From NCBI GenBank assembly GCA_001643675.2, contig LSRY02000025.1, positions 62,001-126,000 of the forward strand: a stretch of DNA of 64,000 nt, read 5' to 3'. Positions 53,644 to 64,000 of the stretch are shown one piece after another; positions within the stretch are counted from its first letter, which is position 1, and each line of letters starts with the position of its first letter. A model generated the notes under the pieces. It ran no database searches. It had not been told where the DNA came from and saw nothing but the letters and a program-made list of their open reading frames with translations. A program made the translations under genes and the position numbers. This stretch comes from Monocercomonoides exilis (lineage: Eukaryota > Preaxostyla > Oxymonadida > Polymastigidae).

Positions 53644-53848
53644 GCTATATAATGCGAGTAATTAAACCCACATTTAAAAATGTGGCCCAAATCACTCACA
53701 TTATGGCTCAAAATTTCATCTCATTAGAAAATTCATAAATTTCAACTTGAATAAAGCATATACATTTGAAGAATGAGGTGCTTTTTCACACACTTTAGTG
53801 TGATCTAAAATATTTACTGTTTTAAATAATTTCAGTTCATTTATTTTC
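53644..53848 (+). repeat. Polinton 2 terminal repeat
   Basis: Mirror of 32455-32659 and direct relative of 2814-3018. Confidence 0.85.
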
Positions 53849-53949
53849 TATCTAAAATAAAAGTGAATCATTATCTTTATCGATTCAAGTTGCAATAATA
53901 ATTTGATAAAAAAATAATTTAAATATTTTTTCATTCATTTTAAAATTCA

Positions 53950-54297
53950 ATGGGAAGAAAAAAGTTATATGAATCAGAAGAAGAGGCAAAAGCAAAACAA
54001 CTGCAGCAAATAAGAAAAAGTCAAGAAAGATACAAATTACAAAATGAGTTCTTTAAAAAGCATTCACATTCAATTCAACAAACTGTCATAAAAATGCTTT
54101 CAAAACACATGTTCGAAAGTGAAGACACTTTAAAAGAGGTCCAAACAATTCTCAATAATGCTAAATACATTTCTATTGAAGAGGCTTATAGAAAATATTG
54201 TGAAAACAGTTTGCTGTTCCCGGCACTTCGTGATGAAAAAGATTTAAAAAAGAACATACCAGATAGCACTGATGAAAATAAAGATATAAAACAGTAA
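53950..54297 (+). CDS. Small GRKK-type coiled protein, intact copy
   Basis: 115 residues from MGRKKLYESEEEAKAK to DSTDENKDIKQ. The left-arm copy at 32354 is cut short by a lost A, so this is the better version. Charged helix, basic start; likely nucleic-acid binding by composition. Confidence 0.6.
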   Translation: MGRKKLYESEEEAKAKQLQQIRKSQERYKLQNEFFKKHSHSIQQTVIKMLSKHMFESEDTLKEVQTILNNAKYISIEEAYRKYCENSLLFPALRDEKDLKKNIPDSTDENKDIKQ

Positions 54298-54354
54298 TGA
54301 ATATCATTAGTAAATAAAACGTTTGTGATTTTTATTTTTATCTTCTTTCAAAAG

Positions 54355-54507
54355 ATGTCAAAAACAGCTAAAATTGTTAAAAAAGAATTACCAGATATAA
54401 CAATAATTGAACCTTTTTCACCTGATATTAAAACATTTGAAACAGTTCAGGAGTTCAAAGAATATCTAACAGATAATGAAGAAGAGATGAATAAGCTATC
54501 CACATGA
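54355..54507 (+). CDS. Small acidic Polinton protein (mirror copy)
   Basis: Same 50 residues as at 31798-31950, after the same TTTTTATCTT motif (about 54335-54344). Confidence 0.5.
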   Translation: MSKTAKIVKKELPDITIIEPFSPDIKTFETVQEFKEYLTDNEEEMNKLST

Positions 54508-54698
54508 AAACTCAATAAGCAATATCACATAGAAGGATATAGAATCACTAAACTCAATAACAGGATATCACTAAAGAAATCTGCAAATAATTTCTTGTTT
54601 TGAAATTTGTCGAACGATTCTGAAATTATTTATACAATCAATATTTTGTCCAAACAAATGGAAATCGTTGTGGAAACTTTGAAAAATAATAGAATTCT

Positions 54699-55661
54699 TT
54701 AAATATTTCTAACATATCTCACGTTGATAGCTGTTCTTCTGTTCTTATCGCTTAGTTCTGAAGACACAAAGTGTCCGGAAACTTCGTTTCTTCCCTGTCG
54801 GGGGTCATCCTTTTTAGCACTAATAATAGTCTTTATTTTTGTCCCGTCATCATCATATGAGAAGTGCATGATGTCTCTTCGACTTAAATTTTTGTAGCCT
54901 TCCCATAGAGTATCACGATCTTGATTAGTCTGCAACTGATAATATACATGATTGAACTTCAATTTGGAGAATCCTCCAAATATCCACAGAGTGTCCAAAT
55001 TAGCTTTCACTTCTGAGCATATTCCTTTTGGATCTTGTAAGCATAAGAAGTATGTGATCATAGGCTGTCTATTCTCAAACAGTAATCTTAATATTCCATC
55101 TTTCTTTTGAACATCTCCATGCAATCATCAAATAAAACTGCTGTGTGATGAACAGGTTGAGAAAAAGTCTTCTATATGCAGTGTCTCTAATACAGCATTC
55201 ACAACTGAATCATCCTGTTGTTTTCTATTGCGTATGTCACGATATAGTTCTTTGGCATTACTGATATCAGTTAGTGTTTTTAAAGCTTCATTATATCTCT
55301 CTTGCACTATTGGAAATTCAATAAATTTCTTCATCCTCTCAAATATTTGATCACAACTCTTGTCAGACACATACACAAATAATGAATTGCCTCCAAAATG
55401 CAACTCAGGAGTGACATCATATTCTTGATATAATTCATCTAATGCACTCACTTTAGCTTGTTCTTTCAAAACACTATATGTTTTTCTATTTCCTCTTCCT
55501 CCTACAAGCAAATTAACAGAATTGCGTTTGAAAAACAGATCTGGATGTTTATCTGATTGAATCTCATGCGTGATATCTAATTCTGCATCTCTGTTTCTTC
55601 TATTCACGATTGTCTCTAAGGATCTCGAGTTGATTTCTTTTAGAATCTGTCAACTTTTCAT
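54699..55661 (-). pseudogene. Packaging ATPase copy, two one-base shifts
   Basis: Mirror of 30644-31606. An extra T near 55163 shifts the frame after IEDF, and a missing A near 55108 shifts it back, so Walker B (VLFDDC) is out of frame here while Walker A (GGRGNRKT) and the C-terminal part are open. The early TGA is also present. Confidence 0.75.
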
Positions 55662-55725
55662 AATGATAATTATTTAGTATTTCAATCTGATAAAAACATT
55701 TTTATCTTGTATATAAGAACTACTG

Positions 55726-56108
55726 ATGTCAAACAGTCCAAATCTGCTTGAGTTACCAAAAAAAGGAATTTCACTATTTTCATCAGATCCCACCAATAGA
55801 AAAAAGTCACATGCAGGTGGTCCAAAAGAAAAACTTGGAATGGATGAATTGAAACATATTATACTTGATCAACAACAGGAAATACGATATTTTAAAGATC
55901 TCATGAGTGAACAGTCAGGGAAAAACTATCTGAAACGAAATAAACTTTGGAAAGAAGGAAAAGATTGGAGTTTCGATTTAATAGATCATGATAACAACCC
56001 TGATACTCCCGATAAGATCATTTGGAAAACTCCTAATAGTGATATATATGCTGTTGATGGATATACAACAGGAAATGAGCGCAAGAGAAGAAAACTTATG
56101 AGTAATTA
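55726..56108 (+). pseudogene. Virion protein, N-terminal part (mirror copy, split by pogo)
   Basis: Same as 30197-30579, ATG at 55726 (MSNSPNLLELPKKG). Resumes after the transposon at 58679. Confidence 0.6.
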
Positions 56109-56306
56109 CAGTCGGTGCCAAAGCCGATCCTTGGTGCGAAATTCGATCCTTGCATAAACATTGATCTTGTTCATTTCTGTAAAATTATCTCTATATTGAA
56201 TTTTTTGAAGATATTTCCAAGGCAGTTGCATCTGGAATAATCATTAATCAATTAAAAGAAATAACAAGAACTCAATTCATTATTTTGGCTGATGTTTTTG
56301 TAATCA

Positions 56307-58372
56307 ATGAATCTTTCATTTTTTGTGTTCACAACAAAAAGAAATAATTCCATATATTTATATTTGTTTTGTTGCGAATTAAAACATATTATTAACATAA
56401 AAAAATTAACAAATACATCACTAATCAAAAGTTTCAATGATTGTTCATTTGATCATACCCCATATGTCATGAGAAACTCAACATATCTTTCTCCTCTTCA
56501 ACTTCATCGCGAACTCGCATCCAGCAAATATCGTTCCATTCATTCAACAACCAAAAAGATATTTGCTATACGCCGTGATCATTCACTGAAATGGCAAACT
56601 GTTGTTGGCGAAAATATTATTTCCAAAGGTGCTTGGTTCAGAGGTGTTAAAGCGGAGAAGGAAGGAAGAGATGTTGGAGTGGATGGGCATCCTCTAACAA
56701 TTAACGCGCGCCAGCTCGATATAATTGAAAATCAAGTCCTTGTCAAATTATCAGAAAAAGAAACAATTAAAGTGCACGATGTCCAGAACATGGTTTGATT
56801 TATTTTTTATTTTTTTTCTTTTCAGAAATTTTTTTCTTAGTGTGCGGATATTCTTGAAAAAGAGTGTGGTGAAAATAAAGAACCAAAAAAACTCAACGAA
56901 AAGTTCGCATACAAGCTTTTAAAAAGAAGTGAAATTATACATGCAGCAGTATCGAGACCTATTGAGTTATCAAAAATAGCAGCACAATCGCCAGAGAATG
57001 TGAGACAATGGTTTGGAGAATTGTCTGAAGTTATTAGCAGGAATAACATTGATTCATCGAGTATATTTAATTTTGATGAATCTTCGTTGAATTTAAGTGA
57101 AAGCACAAGAAAACTGGTTGTTTGTTTAAAAATCAAATTCCGCCTGCTTCAACAGCTCCTCCAAAAGTTCCTAATTCAACTTTGTGTCTGTGTGTCTGTG
57201 CAGATGGTTCTTCACTTCAACGATTTCTTCTTTGGCCCATGAAAAGTTTGCCACAAAAATTTTCATCTCTTTCTGCGTTCGACATCAAAGTTCTTCCTTC
57301 TTCATCCGGTTGGATAACTAAAGAAATATTTAAAAACATCATGATCAATTTTTGGATACCTGCGATTGTCTCTAAAGTTAAACCAACATCGACGCATAAA
57401 GCCCTGTTCCTAATGGATAATCATGGAACTCATTCAGACAATTCTGTTGCAGATTTTGCAGAGAAACACGATATCATTTTGAAGTGTTTTCCACCAAATA
57501 TGACCCATCTATTACAACAGTGCGACTCGTGCATCTTTTCTCGTTTGAAAACAACTCTTTTCAATAAATTTCACGTTCCTGTTCCGTTTTCGATTCATTC
57601 CTACAGATCTTCCCTTGCAGACACACTCCCTGAAGCAGTTGCTGCTGCGGTAATGCCTTCGACTATTAAAGCAGCGTTCATAAAAGCAGGCGTCTGGCCT
57701 GTTGCAGCTGCCACAGTCTTGGATCGCATATCTAGATCCCACATCCAAAATCACAAATGCAATTCTAATACTTCAGTTTCTTCGCAAGATTGGAGAGAAG
57801 AGTTGTTTGGGAATTTTTCTCCTCATAGCGATAAACAATTATCTTCTTTACAATCTTCAAAACATTCATCTTTCCACGATTCTGAAATAATAAAAAATCG
57901 CTCAACATTTATCGATGATCACAGTATAAATTCAACAATAAAATTTTCCACAGACGAAAACTCCACTGAAGAAAAATCATCAGAAGAAGCAAAAGAGATG
58001 GATGATTCAGAGCTAATGAAACAAATTGAATCAACAAAAGAGCATTTACATTATCTTCAAAAACAGCTGATGAAAATTTGAAAACCAACTTTATCTTCTT
58101 CTGAAATGAAACGAAAGAACAAACATAGTAGGTAAGAACTTAATGAAATGTTAAATAAAGAACCAGCAAAGGAAAAAAAGTTATCGAGAAAAAAAGCAAA
58201 GAGAATGATTGAAATACTAAAAGACGATGAAAAAGAAGTGAAATCAACTTCAAAAAATGATAACAGAGATTTTGATCACCCTCCCAGAGAAATTTCTCCT
58301 TCATTTAATACGAAAGAGAAACGCATTAGAGAAACATACTACTCAAAATTCAACTGCAGAATAAAACTCTAG
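56307..58372 (+). pseudogene. pogo/Tigger-like transposase (mirror copy), broken elsewhere
   Basis: Exon 1 is open here from ATG 56307 to VQNM (56792), unlike the left copy, including HSLKWQTVVGENIISKG and VDGHPLTINARQLDIIENQV. The intron is 56793-56840. Exon 2 loses one A near 57130 (VVCLKI), which shifts the frame before the DDE domain resumes from 57122. The DDE motifs are as in the left copy. The in-frame TGA (58079-58081) and TAA in the Lys-rich tail are shared. Confidence 0.75.
56793..56840 (+). other. Spliceosomal intron in the transposase (mirror copy)
   Basis: 48 bp, GTTTGATTTA to TTTTCTTAG. Confidence 0.6.
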
Positions 58373-58604
58373 CCTTCACACCATTTTGAAGAACTAACAA
58401 GAAGTTTTCTTTTTAAAGAATTGCTTCATATCAATTATTTTTTGACCATACCAATAATAAAACAAACACAAAATGAATTTTCTTTGTTAATTATTTCATT
58501 TGAAAATTACTATATATTTTGCCAAATACCTGGTTTCAACGAATTGTTATATATATTTTATCTTTTATTCAAGAAATACTTTTTACAACTTCGAAAAATG
58601 ATTG

Positions 58605-58639
<35 letters not shown>

Positions 58640-58678
58640 TTCGGGTTTCGCACCAAGGATCGGCTTTGGCACCGACTG

Positions 58679-59302
58679 TATATTGATAAATATCCAAACT
58701 TGAATGACAGACGTGAGAACAAATATGTTGATTATTTGAAGAATCTTCATAAAGGACAAGTTGACAGAATGGATATTGATTTCAAAAAGAGAGTAGTTTC
58801 ACAGATCCTTGAGAGGTTTCAATTAAGTTTCGACACAAGTGATGATGTGAGAAAATTATGTGAAAATAAGAAATTCACCTACAGTCAGCATCTAACAAAA
58901 ATTAATTCTGTAATATACAGACAGTGTTTGATTTATGATATGATGATGGCTATCAATCCATATATCGGTATTTACAATATGTTTATCGATAAAGAAAATG
59001 TGATATCAAAGCGCAGGAAGTATTGGAAAGCATTCTTCTCTCGATTAACTGATGACGATTTCGATGTTCTCATTAAAAGATATGCTTTAACAACGATTCA
59101 AGTTGCGAAAATGATATTCACTTCTCTAAATCCTTTGACAAATTTTGTGCCATTAATTAATACAAATCCGGATCTTCAGAATCCTTTTATTGAAATATTG
59201 ATCAAATCTAATCAAGGCTCAAGTTTATCGTCATCAGCTTCTTCGTCTTCTTTATCTTCAGCAATTACTAAAAAGATGGATGTTGAAGAAGAACAATTCT
59301 AA
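58679..59302 (+). CDS. Virion protein, C-terminal part (intact in this arm)
   Basis: Open from the transposon edge (IDKYPNLNDRRENKYVDYLK) through FKKRVVSQILERFQLSFD, MMMAINPYIGIYNMFIDKEN and LTTIQVAKMIFTSLNPLTNF to a Ser-rich tail and EEEQF. The left arm has a one-base loss at FKK. Mostly helical; function not recognised, likely structural by position. Confidence 0.6.
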   Translation, partial: YIDKYPNLNDRRENKYVDYLKNLHKGQVDRMDIDFKKRVVSQILERFQLSFDTSDDVRKLCENKKFTYSQHLTKINSVIYRQCLIYDMMMAINPYIGIYNMFIDKENVISKRRKYWKAFFSRLTDDDFDVLIKRYALTTIQVAKMIFTSLNPLTNFVPLINTNPDLQNPFIEILIKSNQGSSLSSSASSSSLSSAITKKMDVEEEQF

Positions 59303-59372
59303 ACAAATTATAAATACAAAAATAAATAATAACATAAAGTGAAAAATATTTTTGTGGATTCAATTAATAATT

Positions 59373-59733
59373 TTATTTTAAAAGTTGAATTCTTCTGTTA
59401 AGCAATCCTTGCTTTAGAATATCTGATGTACTCGATGTTGCTCGATTCATTACTCCTGATCTGTTTAATGCTCCCGAATTATTAGAATTTTGCAGATCGT
59501 AAGAGATGTTTCTGCTTCTGTTTCCTAGAGCATTATCTGCAAAATCACTTACTGTGTTGAAAACGTTATTAATTAGTTTTCCAGGACCAGGAAGGAATGG
59601 TGATACAGTATTCAATACAGGTCGAATAAGAGGCTTCACTACCTTATCGTTCACCCATTTAATACCATTTTTCACTGTATTAAATGTATTCGAGAAAAAA
59701 GTTTTTCATTTTGATCCAAATTCCAGCTGACAT
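59373..59733 (-). pseudogene. pVI-like protein (mirror copy), frameshifted
   Basis: Mirror of 26580-26939. One extra T in a T-run near 59700 shifts the frame after MKNF, so only the part from VKNGIKWVNDKVVKPLIRPV is open. Confidence 0.45.
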
Positions 59734-59791
59734 ATTTTGATAGCGATTAAAAATTATATTCTTCAAGTTTTTATCTTCTTCAAAGTACGAA

Positions 59792-61552
59792 ATGTCAAAT
59801 CTGCATGTTACAAAAGCACTTGGGTTACAGCCTGTTGGAAATATTGAGGCTGCATTAAAAACTTATTCAAAAATGACTGCAATCAACGATGGAAGACACT
59901 ATTATTCAATTTCAGAAGCTATTCCTGATGAAAAACTTCCTTTGGATTACACTCATGAAATAAACATATCTATGACTAACGCAAATGTGAATGTCACACA
60001 AATTCACGATTTATTTATCACTACAGTCATTACTGCAAGAATCAATTTCTCTCATGATCTTGTTACACGCGATAATGAGATCTCACAAGCAGGAAAGAAA
60101 CCGCTTGAGTCTCAATTTATGTTCATCGGACTGAGATCAGGATCTAATATTATCTCAGATTATTGTGTTGTTCATGGAGAAGATAAGATTATTGATTCGA
60201 CTCGTCAGCCCAATGCAACTATTGAATCATTTAAATAAAACACAATCAAGCCAAAAACTGAGAAAGATAATCGAAAACATATACACTCTTTATATGATAA
60301 TGTGCACAAATATGATAATTCTGCTTGTGGAGTCTACGTTCCGATAACACTAATTAAAGCAGGATCTTATCTTGATATTGATATTCCAATATCCATTCCT
60401 CTTGATGATATTCTTCTGTTATCAGGATTTATTGATTATCCTAATCGTTTATTCGGAGATTTGAAATTGAAATACACCATAATACCTGAAGCACTTGTTT
60501 ACTGTCGAGTATCTCCAAAAATGTCCATGATCAAAACTGTAGGAAAACGAAGAAACTACTTCAAATCTTCACAAGGACAAAACTACGATAGCATAATGAA
60601 GATGATCCTTGCTACTCCTGATTCATGTTTTGAGTATGCAAAGAAGTTCACACAAATAAACTGTCCTTCACGTCAGTTTGTATTCAATTATGACTTAACT
60701 GCTGAAGGAACTGTTGATGGATTCAATTATGAAACTATTATTCCTGAGTTCACTCCTACAGTCACATTCTGCCAGACGAAAGACTGTAAGATCTCTATTG
60801 CGGGATATAATGTGTCTTCTCAGTGTTTAACAAATCTTGTTGAATACTTCTCTTCTCATCCATTTGTTGTTCCTTCACAAAGAATTGAGACAAAAAGATT
60901 AGGAAGTGCTCCTACTCCTTCAGGATTTCAACAGTGCCATGACAACTTATGCTTTAATCATGTTATGTCAACAGTTACTCCATTCCAAAAAGATACTCGT
61001 CATTGGACAACATTTGATAACCCTCAATATAAAGAGCTCCAACTCTACATCGGTGATAGACGATTCCCGGAAAAGCCTTTAAATACTACAGATGCAACGT
61101 TTTTCCAGATGATGTTTAATGCTTCAGATCTTGATTCTTTATTCCCTGCAACTGAGGAGTATGAAGAGAGTCTCACAAGTGTCAAAAATAATGCTTCTGA
61201 AGTCTTCTTTCCAACAACTGATGATACGTCATTCATGTTCACAACACAGTGTGAGAGAAGTGGTGGAACTGGAATCTGTTTTGATGGAATTCACACTGGA
61301 AATACTCCTGTTTCTGTTGAACTCAGAGGAACTCCCATTTACAGTGGAGAAACAGATACTAATTACAACGTTAGAGATGATCTCACTCAAAATGCAAGAC
61401 ATCCCCCTGCTCCTCTATTCAACATGGTTCAACAATCATTTTGGATTTTTAGTCTTTAAGATGGATTAAATGTTCAATATGTTAAAGATCATACTGCAGA
61501 AGATGTATTAAGAGCGTTAGGATATACTCCTGCTGGAGAATTAGAAGAATAA
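59792..61552 (+). pseudogene. MCP: Major capsid protein (mirror copy), two in-frame TAA
   Basis: Same 586-codon frame as at 24761-26521, with TAA at 60236-60238 and 61457-61459. That both arms share the stops shows the lesions predate the palindrome. Confidence 0.7.
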
Positions 61553-61621
61553 ACCAACCAATTATAAATATATTTTTTATTTTTATCAATAATGAAATAG
61601 TCAATCATTACAAATACATAA

Positions 61622-61946
61622 ATGAAAAATGAAATTGTCCTTTGTACTACATTAATAATATCAACAATTGTCCAAATATTCCAGTGTTTATTATTAACAG
61701 CAGCAATAAAAAATGAAGATCCTCCAAGACTTCCAACACCTGAATCGATGTATGTATAATTTCATTTTTGAAATGCATTGGGATTTTAATTTTCAGAAAA
61801 TGACTGCACATAAAGTGCATCCAGCGATTTCGTCGAAAATAGATATTAATTATCATATCGGTTTGCTTGTTAAAAGATATCACACAACATCAACTTTAAT
61901 CACTAATCTTCCAAAAGCGTTAATAAATTCAAAACACAAAAGATAA
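61622..61946 (+). CDS. Small membrane protein with intron (mirror copy)
   Basis: Same as 24367-24691. ATG 61622, intron 61754-61796, stop at 61944-61946. Confidence 0.55.
61754..61796 (+). other. Spliceosomal intron, 43 bp (mirror copy)
   Basis: GTATAATTTC to TTTTCAG. Confidence 0.6.
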
Positions 61947-61967
61947 TTTCATGTTATATGGTGCAAA

Positions 61968-62222
61968 ATGATCCGAAAAATTGAATAAAACAACACTGAA
62001 TCTTCAAATTTAATAAATACTATTGCACTTGAAGAGCCGAAACACATTTCATTACATGGGGATTTCATCCATGAAGATAAAGATAATGATTCACTTGTTA
62101 GGTATTGCAATGAATTTCAAGAGAGAGATAAATATCAACAGTTTTTCAACAAAATTACTTCAGAGTTTGGCTCAAAAATTTTGATGAAACTCCTTTGGAT
62201 ATGTCTTATGTTAAATTCGTAA
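61968..62222 (+). pseudogene. Small unrecognised Polinton protein (mirror copy)
   Basis: Mirror of 24091-24345 with the same early in-frame TAA. Confidence 0.4.
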
Positions 62223-62477
62223 TGAAATACATGTTGGAATATTAAATCAAAAATATATCTAAACTGTTCTCATTATTTATTCCTATATTAGTCATATTTT
62301 TTCATTTATGTTTAATAAACACAAACTATTCACAAAAGAAATATCAAAAAAGAATGTCAGTGCACCGGGTCATTTAACTTTCTATAAAATCAGTGACCTA
62401 ACGGCCAAATCGGCCAATACGATAATAAAAACATTAACGATTCTATCATCTCATATCTTTTATTAGGGATGCTGGAA

Positions 62478-62713
62478 TTCCAGTATCCCCAAAAAATGAT
62501 ATCAAAACAGTCGATTTCATAGTCAAAAATGATTCGGCACAAGTGACTAAGTTTTGCATGTGCCAACATGTGTCATGTTGTTTTTTCATATAAGAAGTAC
62601 TGATTTCAGTCTCAATATTAATCAATCTTGCATCAAAAACGGTATAAGACCGGAGCAAGTGGAGCGGAGCAAGTTGTAAAATCGTTGTCTCTGAAAATAG
62701 TGGCCATACGGAC
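62478..62713 (-). repeat. PrimPol cassette inverted repeat (mirror copy)
   Basis: Mirror of 23600-23835, with GGCACA and TGTGCC hairpin arms and the conserved GGAGCAAG pair (about 62653 and 62667). Confidence 0.65.
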
Positions 62714-62794
62714 ATATTGGTCATTATTATAAGAAAACAAGAAAATAAGCTTAATTTCAAAAAAATAACTTTTTTTATTTCCACTAAAAGACAT

Positions 62795-64000
62795 ATGCAA
62801 AACTTTTTGGACATAAACTCAAAACTGTTAAGAAAGAATCCTGCGTTAATGGTTCATGAAGATCCAGAAATTGAAGAGATGTTTGTGCAAGAAGAACAGA
62901 AACGGAGAATAAGAAAAGAAATGATGAAAAAGAAGACAATCGGTGAAAGAATAAAAGGATATCAGAAACCATTATATAATTACAAGAAAGTGTCTCGAGA
63001 ATTCAAGAACAAAACTGCTGATGAAACAGTTAATGAAACAGGACAGAACACTGGACATTATATTGATATTAGAAAAATTGATAATCTAGCTGTTGTCGAT
63101 ATCGACATCAATAAAGCAGTTGACGAAGAAAGAAAAGAGAGAATCAGACAATCAATTCTTTTGAGATTGCCAGAAAATGTCGGATTAGTGCAGACAGGAA
63201 ATGGTGGATTGCACATATACTGTGACAGAGATGAATATCCATTAAAGACTGATTCACAAACAAAAGTCTTCAAGTGTTCCGACTTTGAGATAGATGTGTT
63301 TGCTTGTGTTAATGGAAATCGACGATTTCTTGTTCAAGCTGATACAGAAATAATAAAGTACACTGAAGAAGAGAGCAAGAATGCAACAAAATATATTCCT
63401 GAGAAATTGACAAAGAAAGCAGAAGAAGAGAGTGATTTAACTAGTCGATATGATGATTCTGCAATCAATCAATTCATCGAACAAGCTGAGACCAGAATAC
63501 GTGAAAGAGTCAAAGGAGATTCTAAAGTGATAAAAAAATATATTGACTTGAATAACTACCTTGACAAATCGAATCTTTCATCACTGGAAGACATTCTCAA
63601 CATATTTGGTATTGATATTCGATATGATTCATCAAATGACGATACAAACAAACATCTAACAACTGATGGAATCAATTTAATGTCGAAAGAGTTTGCTGAA
63701 GTACTTGTCTGTGGATTCACAAATGTTTCAATACATAATTATTGTCATTTCAGTATTGATAAAGAATTATCGTTGTTCCCATTATTTTGTGCCGTTAACA
63801 GTCTCATTAATATTGAATCAGTACAAGATGAAGACATCGATGCATACTATCAAGAGATAAAAACAATAATTAATTTACAGCAAATGCTGATATGAATTGG
63901 GATCGAACATGAGAGAAATGTTCGAACAAGAAATCAACTCCTTATGCTTCACAAAAGATCGTCAAAATCTGGTGTCCAGAATTTTATCAAAACACTGTTG
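62795..64000 (+). pseudogene. PrimPol-SF3 gene, primase part (mirror copy, runs off edge)
   Basis: Mirror of the primase half at 22313-23518, from ATG 62795 (MQNFLDINSKLLRKNPALM). Motifs VVDIDINKA, NGGLHIYCD and FEIDVF are intact. One A fewer than the left arm near 63858 shifts the frame after QEIK, which ends it early (QQMLI). The left copy stays in the natural register there but meets a TAA. Confidence 0.8.

Larger units (their letters stand above)
56109..58678 (+). mobile_element. pogo/Tigger-like transposon (mirror copy)
   Basis: Same element and same TA target as at 27633-30196, with TA at 56107-56108 and 58679-58680. The CT microsatellite near 58610-58636 is slightly longer than in the left copy. 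Confidence 0.9.
48998..64000 (-). repeat. Right arm of giant inverted repeat (runs off right edge)
   Basis: Reverse copy of 22313-37303, near identical. It contains the mirrored iteron region, small MSRKK gene, beta-helix pseudogene, Polinton 2 terminal repeat and Polinton genes up to the PrimPol gene. One-base differences in homopolymers are the commonest change. Confidence 0.95.
53644..64000 (+). mobile_element. Polinton 2, partial (runs off right edge)
   Basis: Begins with CTATATAATGCGAGTAATTA and carries the same genes as 22313-32659 in mirror order: two small proteins, ATPase, virion protein with pogo insertion, pVI-like, capsid, membrane protein, small protein and PrimPol. It is in opposite orientation to Polinton 1, so the two elements face away from the shared centre with their capsid ends inward. 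The remainder, including polymerase and integrase, would lie beyond the window. Confidence 0.85.

Noticed and set aside
1-64000. Reassigned genetic code (TAA/TAG as Gln)
   Set aside because: All three stops occur in frame, including TGA; CAA and CAG are common; and the host beta-helix gene and several intact element genes have none. C-to-T decay fits better, though proof needs alignments.

Overview
The window is AT-rich nuclear DNA from a protist. The best fit is an oxymonad (Preaxostyla, in the manner of Blattamonas or Monocercomonoides). This is inferred from secreted right-handed beta-helix proteins that end in a membrane segment and a pseudokinase domain, from very short GT-AG introns (43 and 48 bp), and from dense Polinton/Maverick elements. 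Host genes are a minority here. Most of the sequence is mobile DNA nested in mobile DNA.

Layout. A host beta-helix gene runs off the left edge (1-1612, minus). It is followed by a truncated DIRS-like retrotransposon (about 1740-2813) and then Polinton 1 (2814-32659), which is bounded by about 205-bp imperfect terminal inverted repeats. Polinton 1 carries, in order: a protein-primed type DNA polymerase B (split by a 6.86-kb insertion), retroviral-type integrase, two phage-like tail-fibre proteins, an unknown protein, a KilA-N protein, a PrimPol-SF3 helicase in its own inverted-repeat frame, two small proteins (one with an intron), major capsid protein, a pVI-like protein, a conserved virion protein split by a pogo transposon, the packaging ATPase and two small proteins. 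The flank (32660-37303) holds beta-helix pseudogene remains and iteron-rich DNA. It leads into a second PrimPol-SF3 gene, whose two halves (37441-37986 and 47463-48963) are separated by a 9.47-kb insertion. That insertion carries two beta-helix gene copies and an IS1595/Merlin-like transposase between about 750-bp terminal repeats.

From 48998 to the right edge the sequence is a near-identical reverse copy of 22313-37303. The window is therefore most of a giant palindrome: arms of at least 15 kb, each holding one Polinton end and centred on the second PrimPol-SF3 gene. Polinton 2 starts at 53644 and runs off the edge. The two arms differ mainly by one-base changes in homopolymer runs, which break different genes in each arm.

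The Polinton genes form a virus-like set: two replication modules, integration, packaging, capsid, and possible host-attachment fibres. Several of them (capsid, KilA-N, virion protein, a small protein) share a TTTTTATCTT motif just upstream of the start codon. Many long genes contain isolated in-frame TAA, TAG or TGA codons at places where Gln or Arg would fit. This suggests C-to-T decay, or much less likely recoding. No tRNA, rRNA or CRISPR array was recognised.
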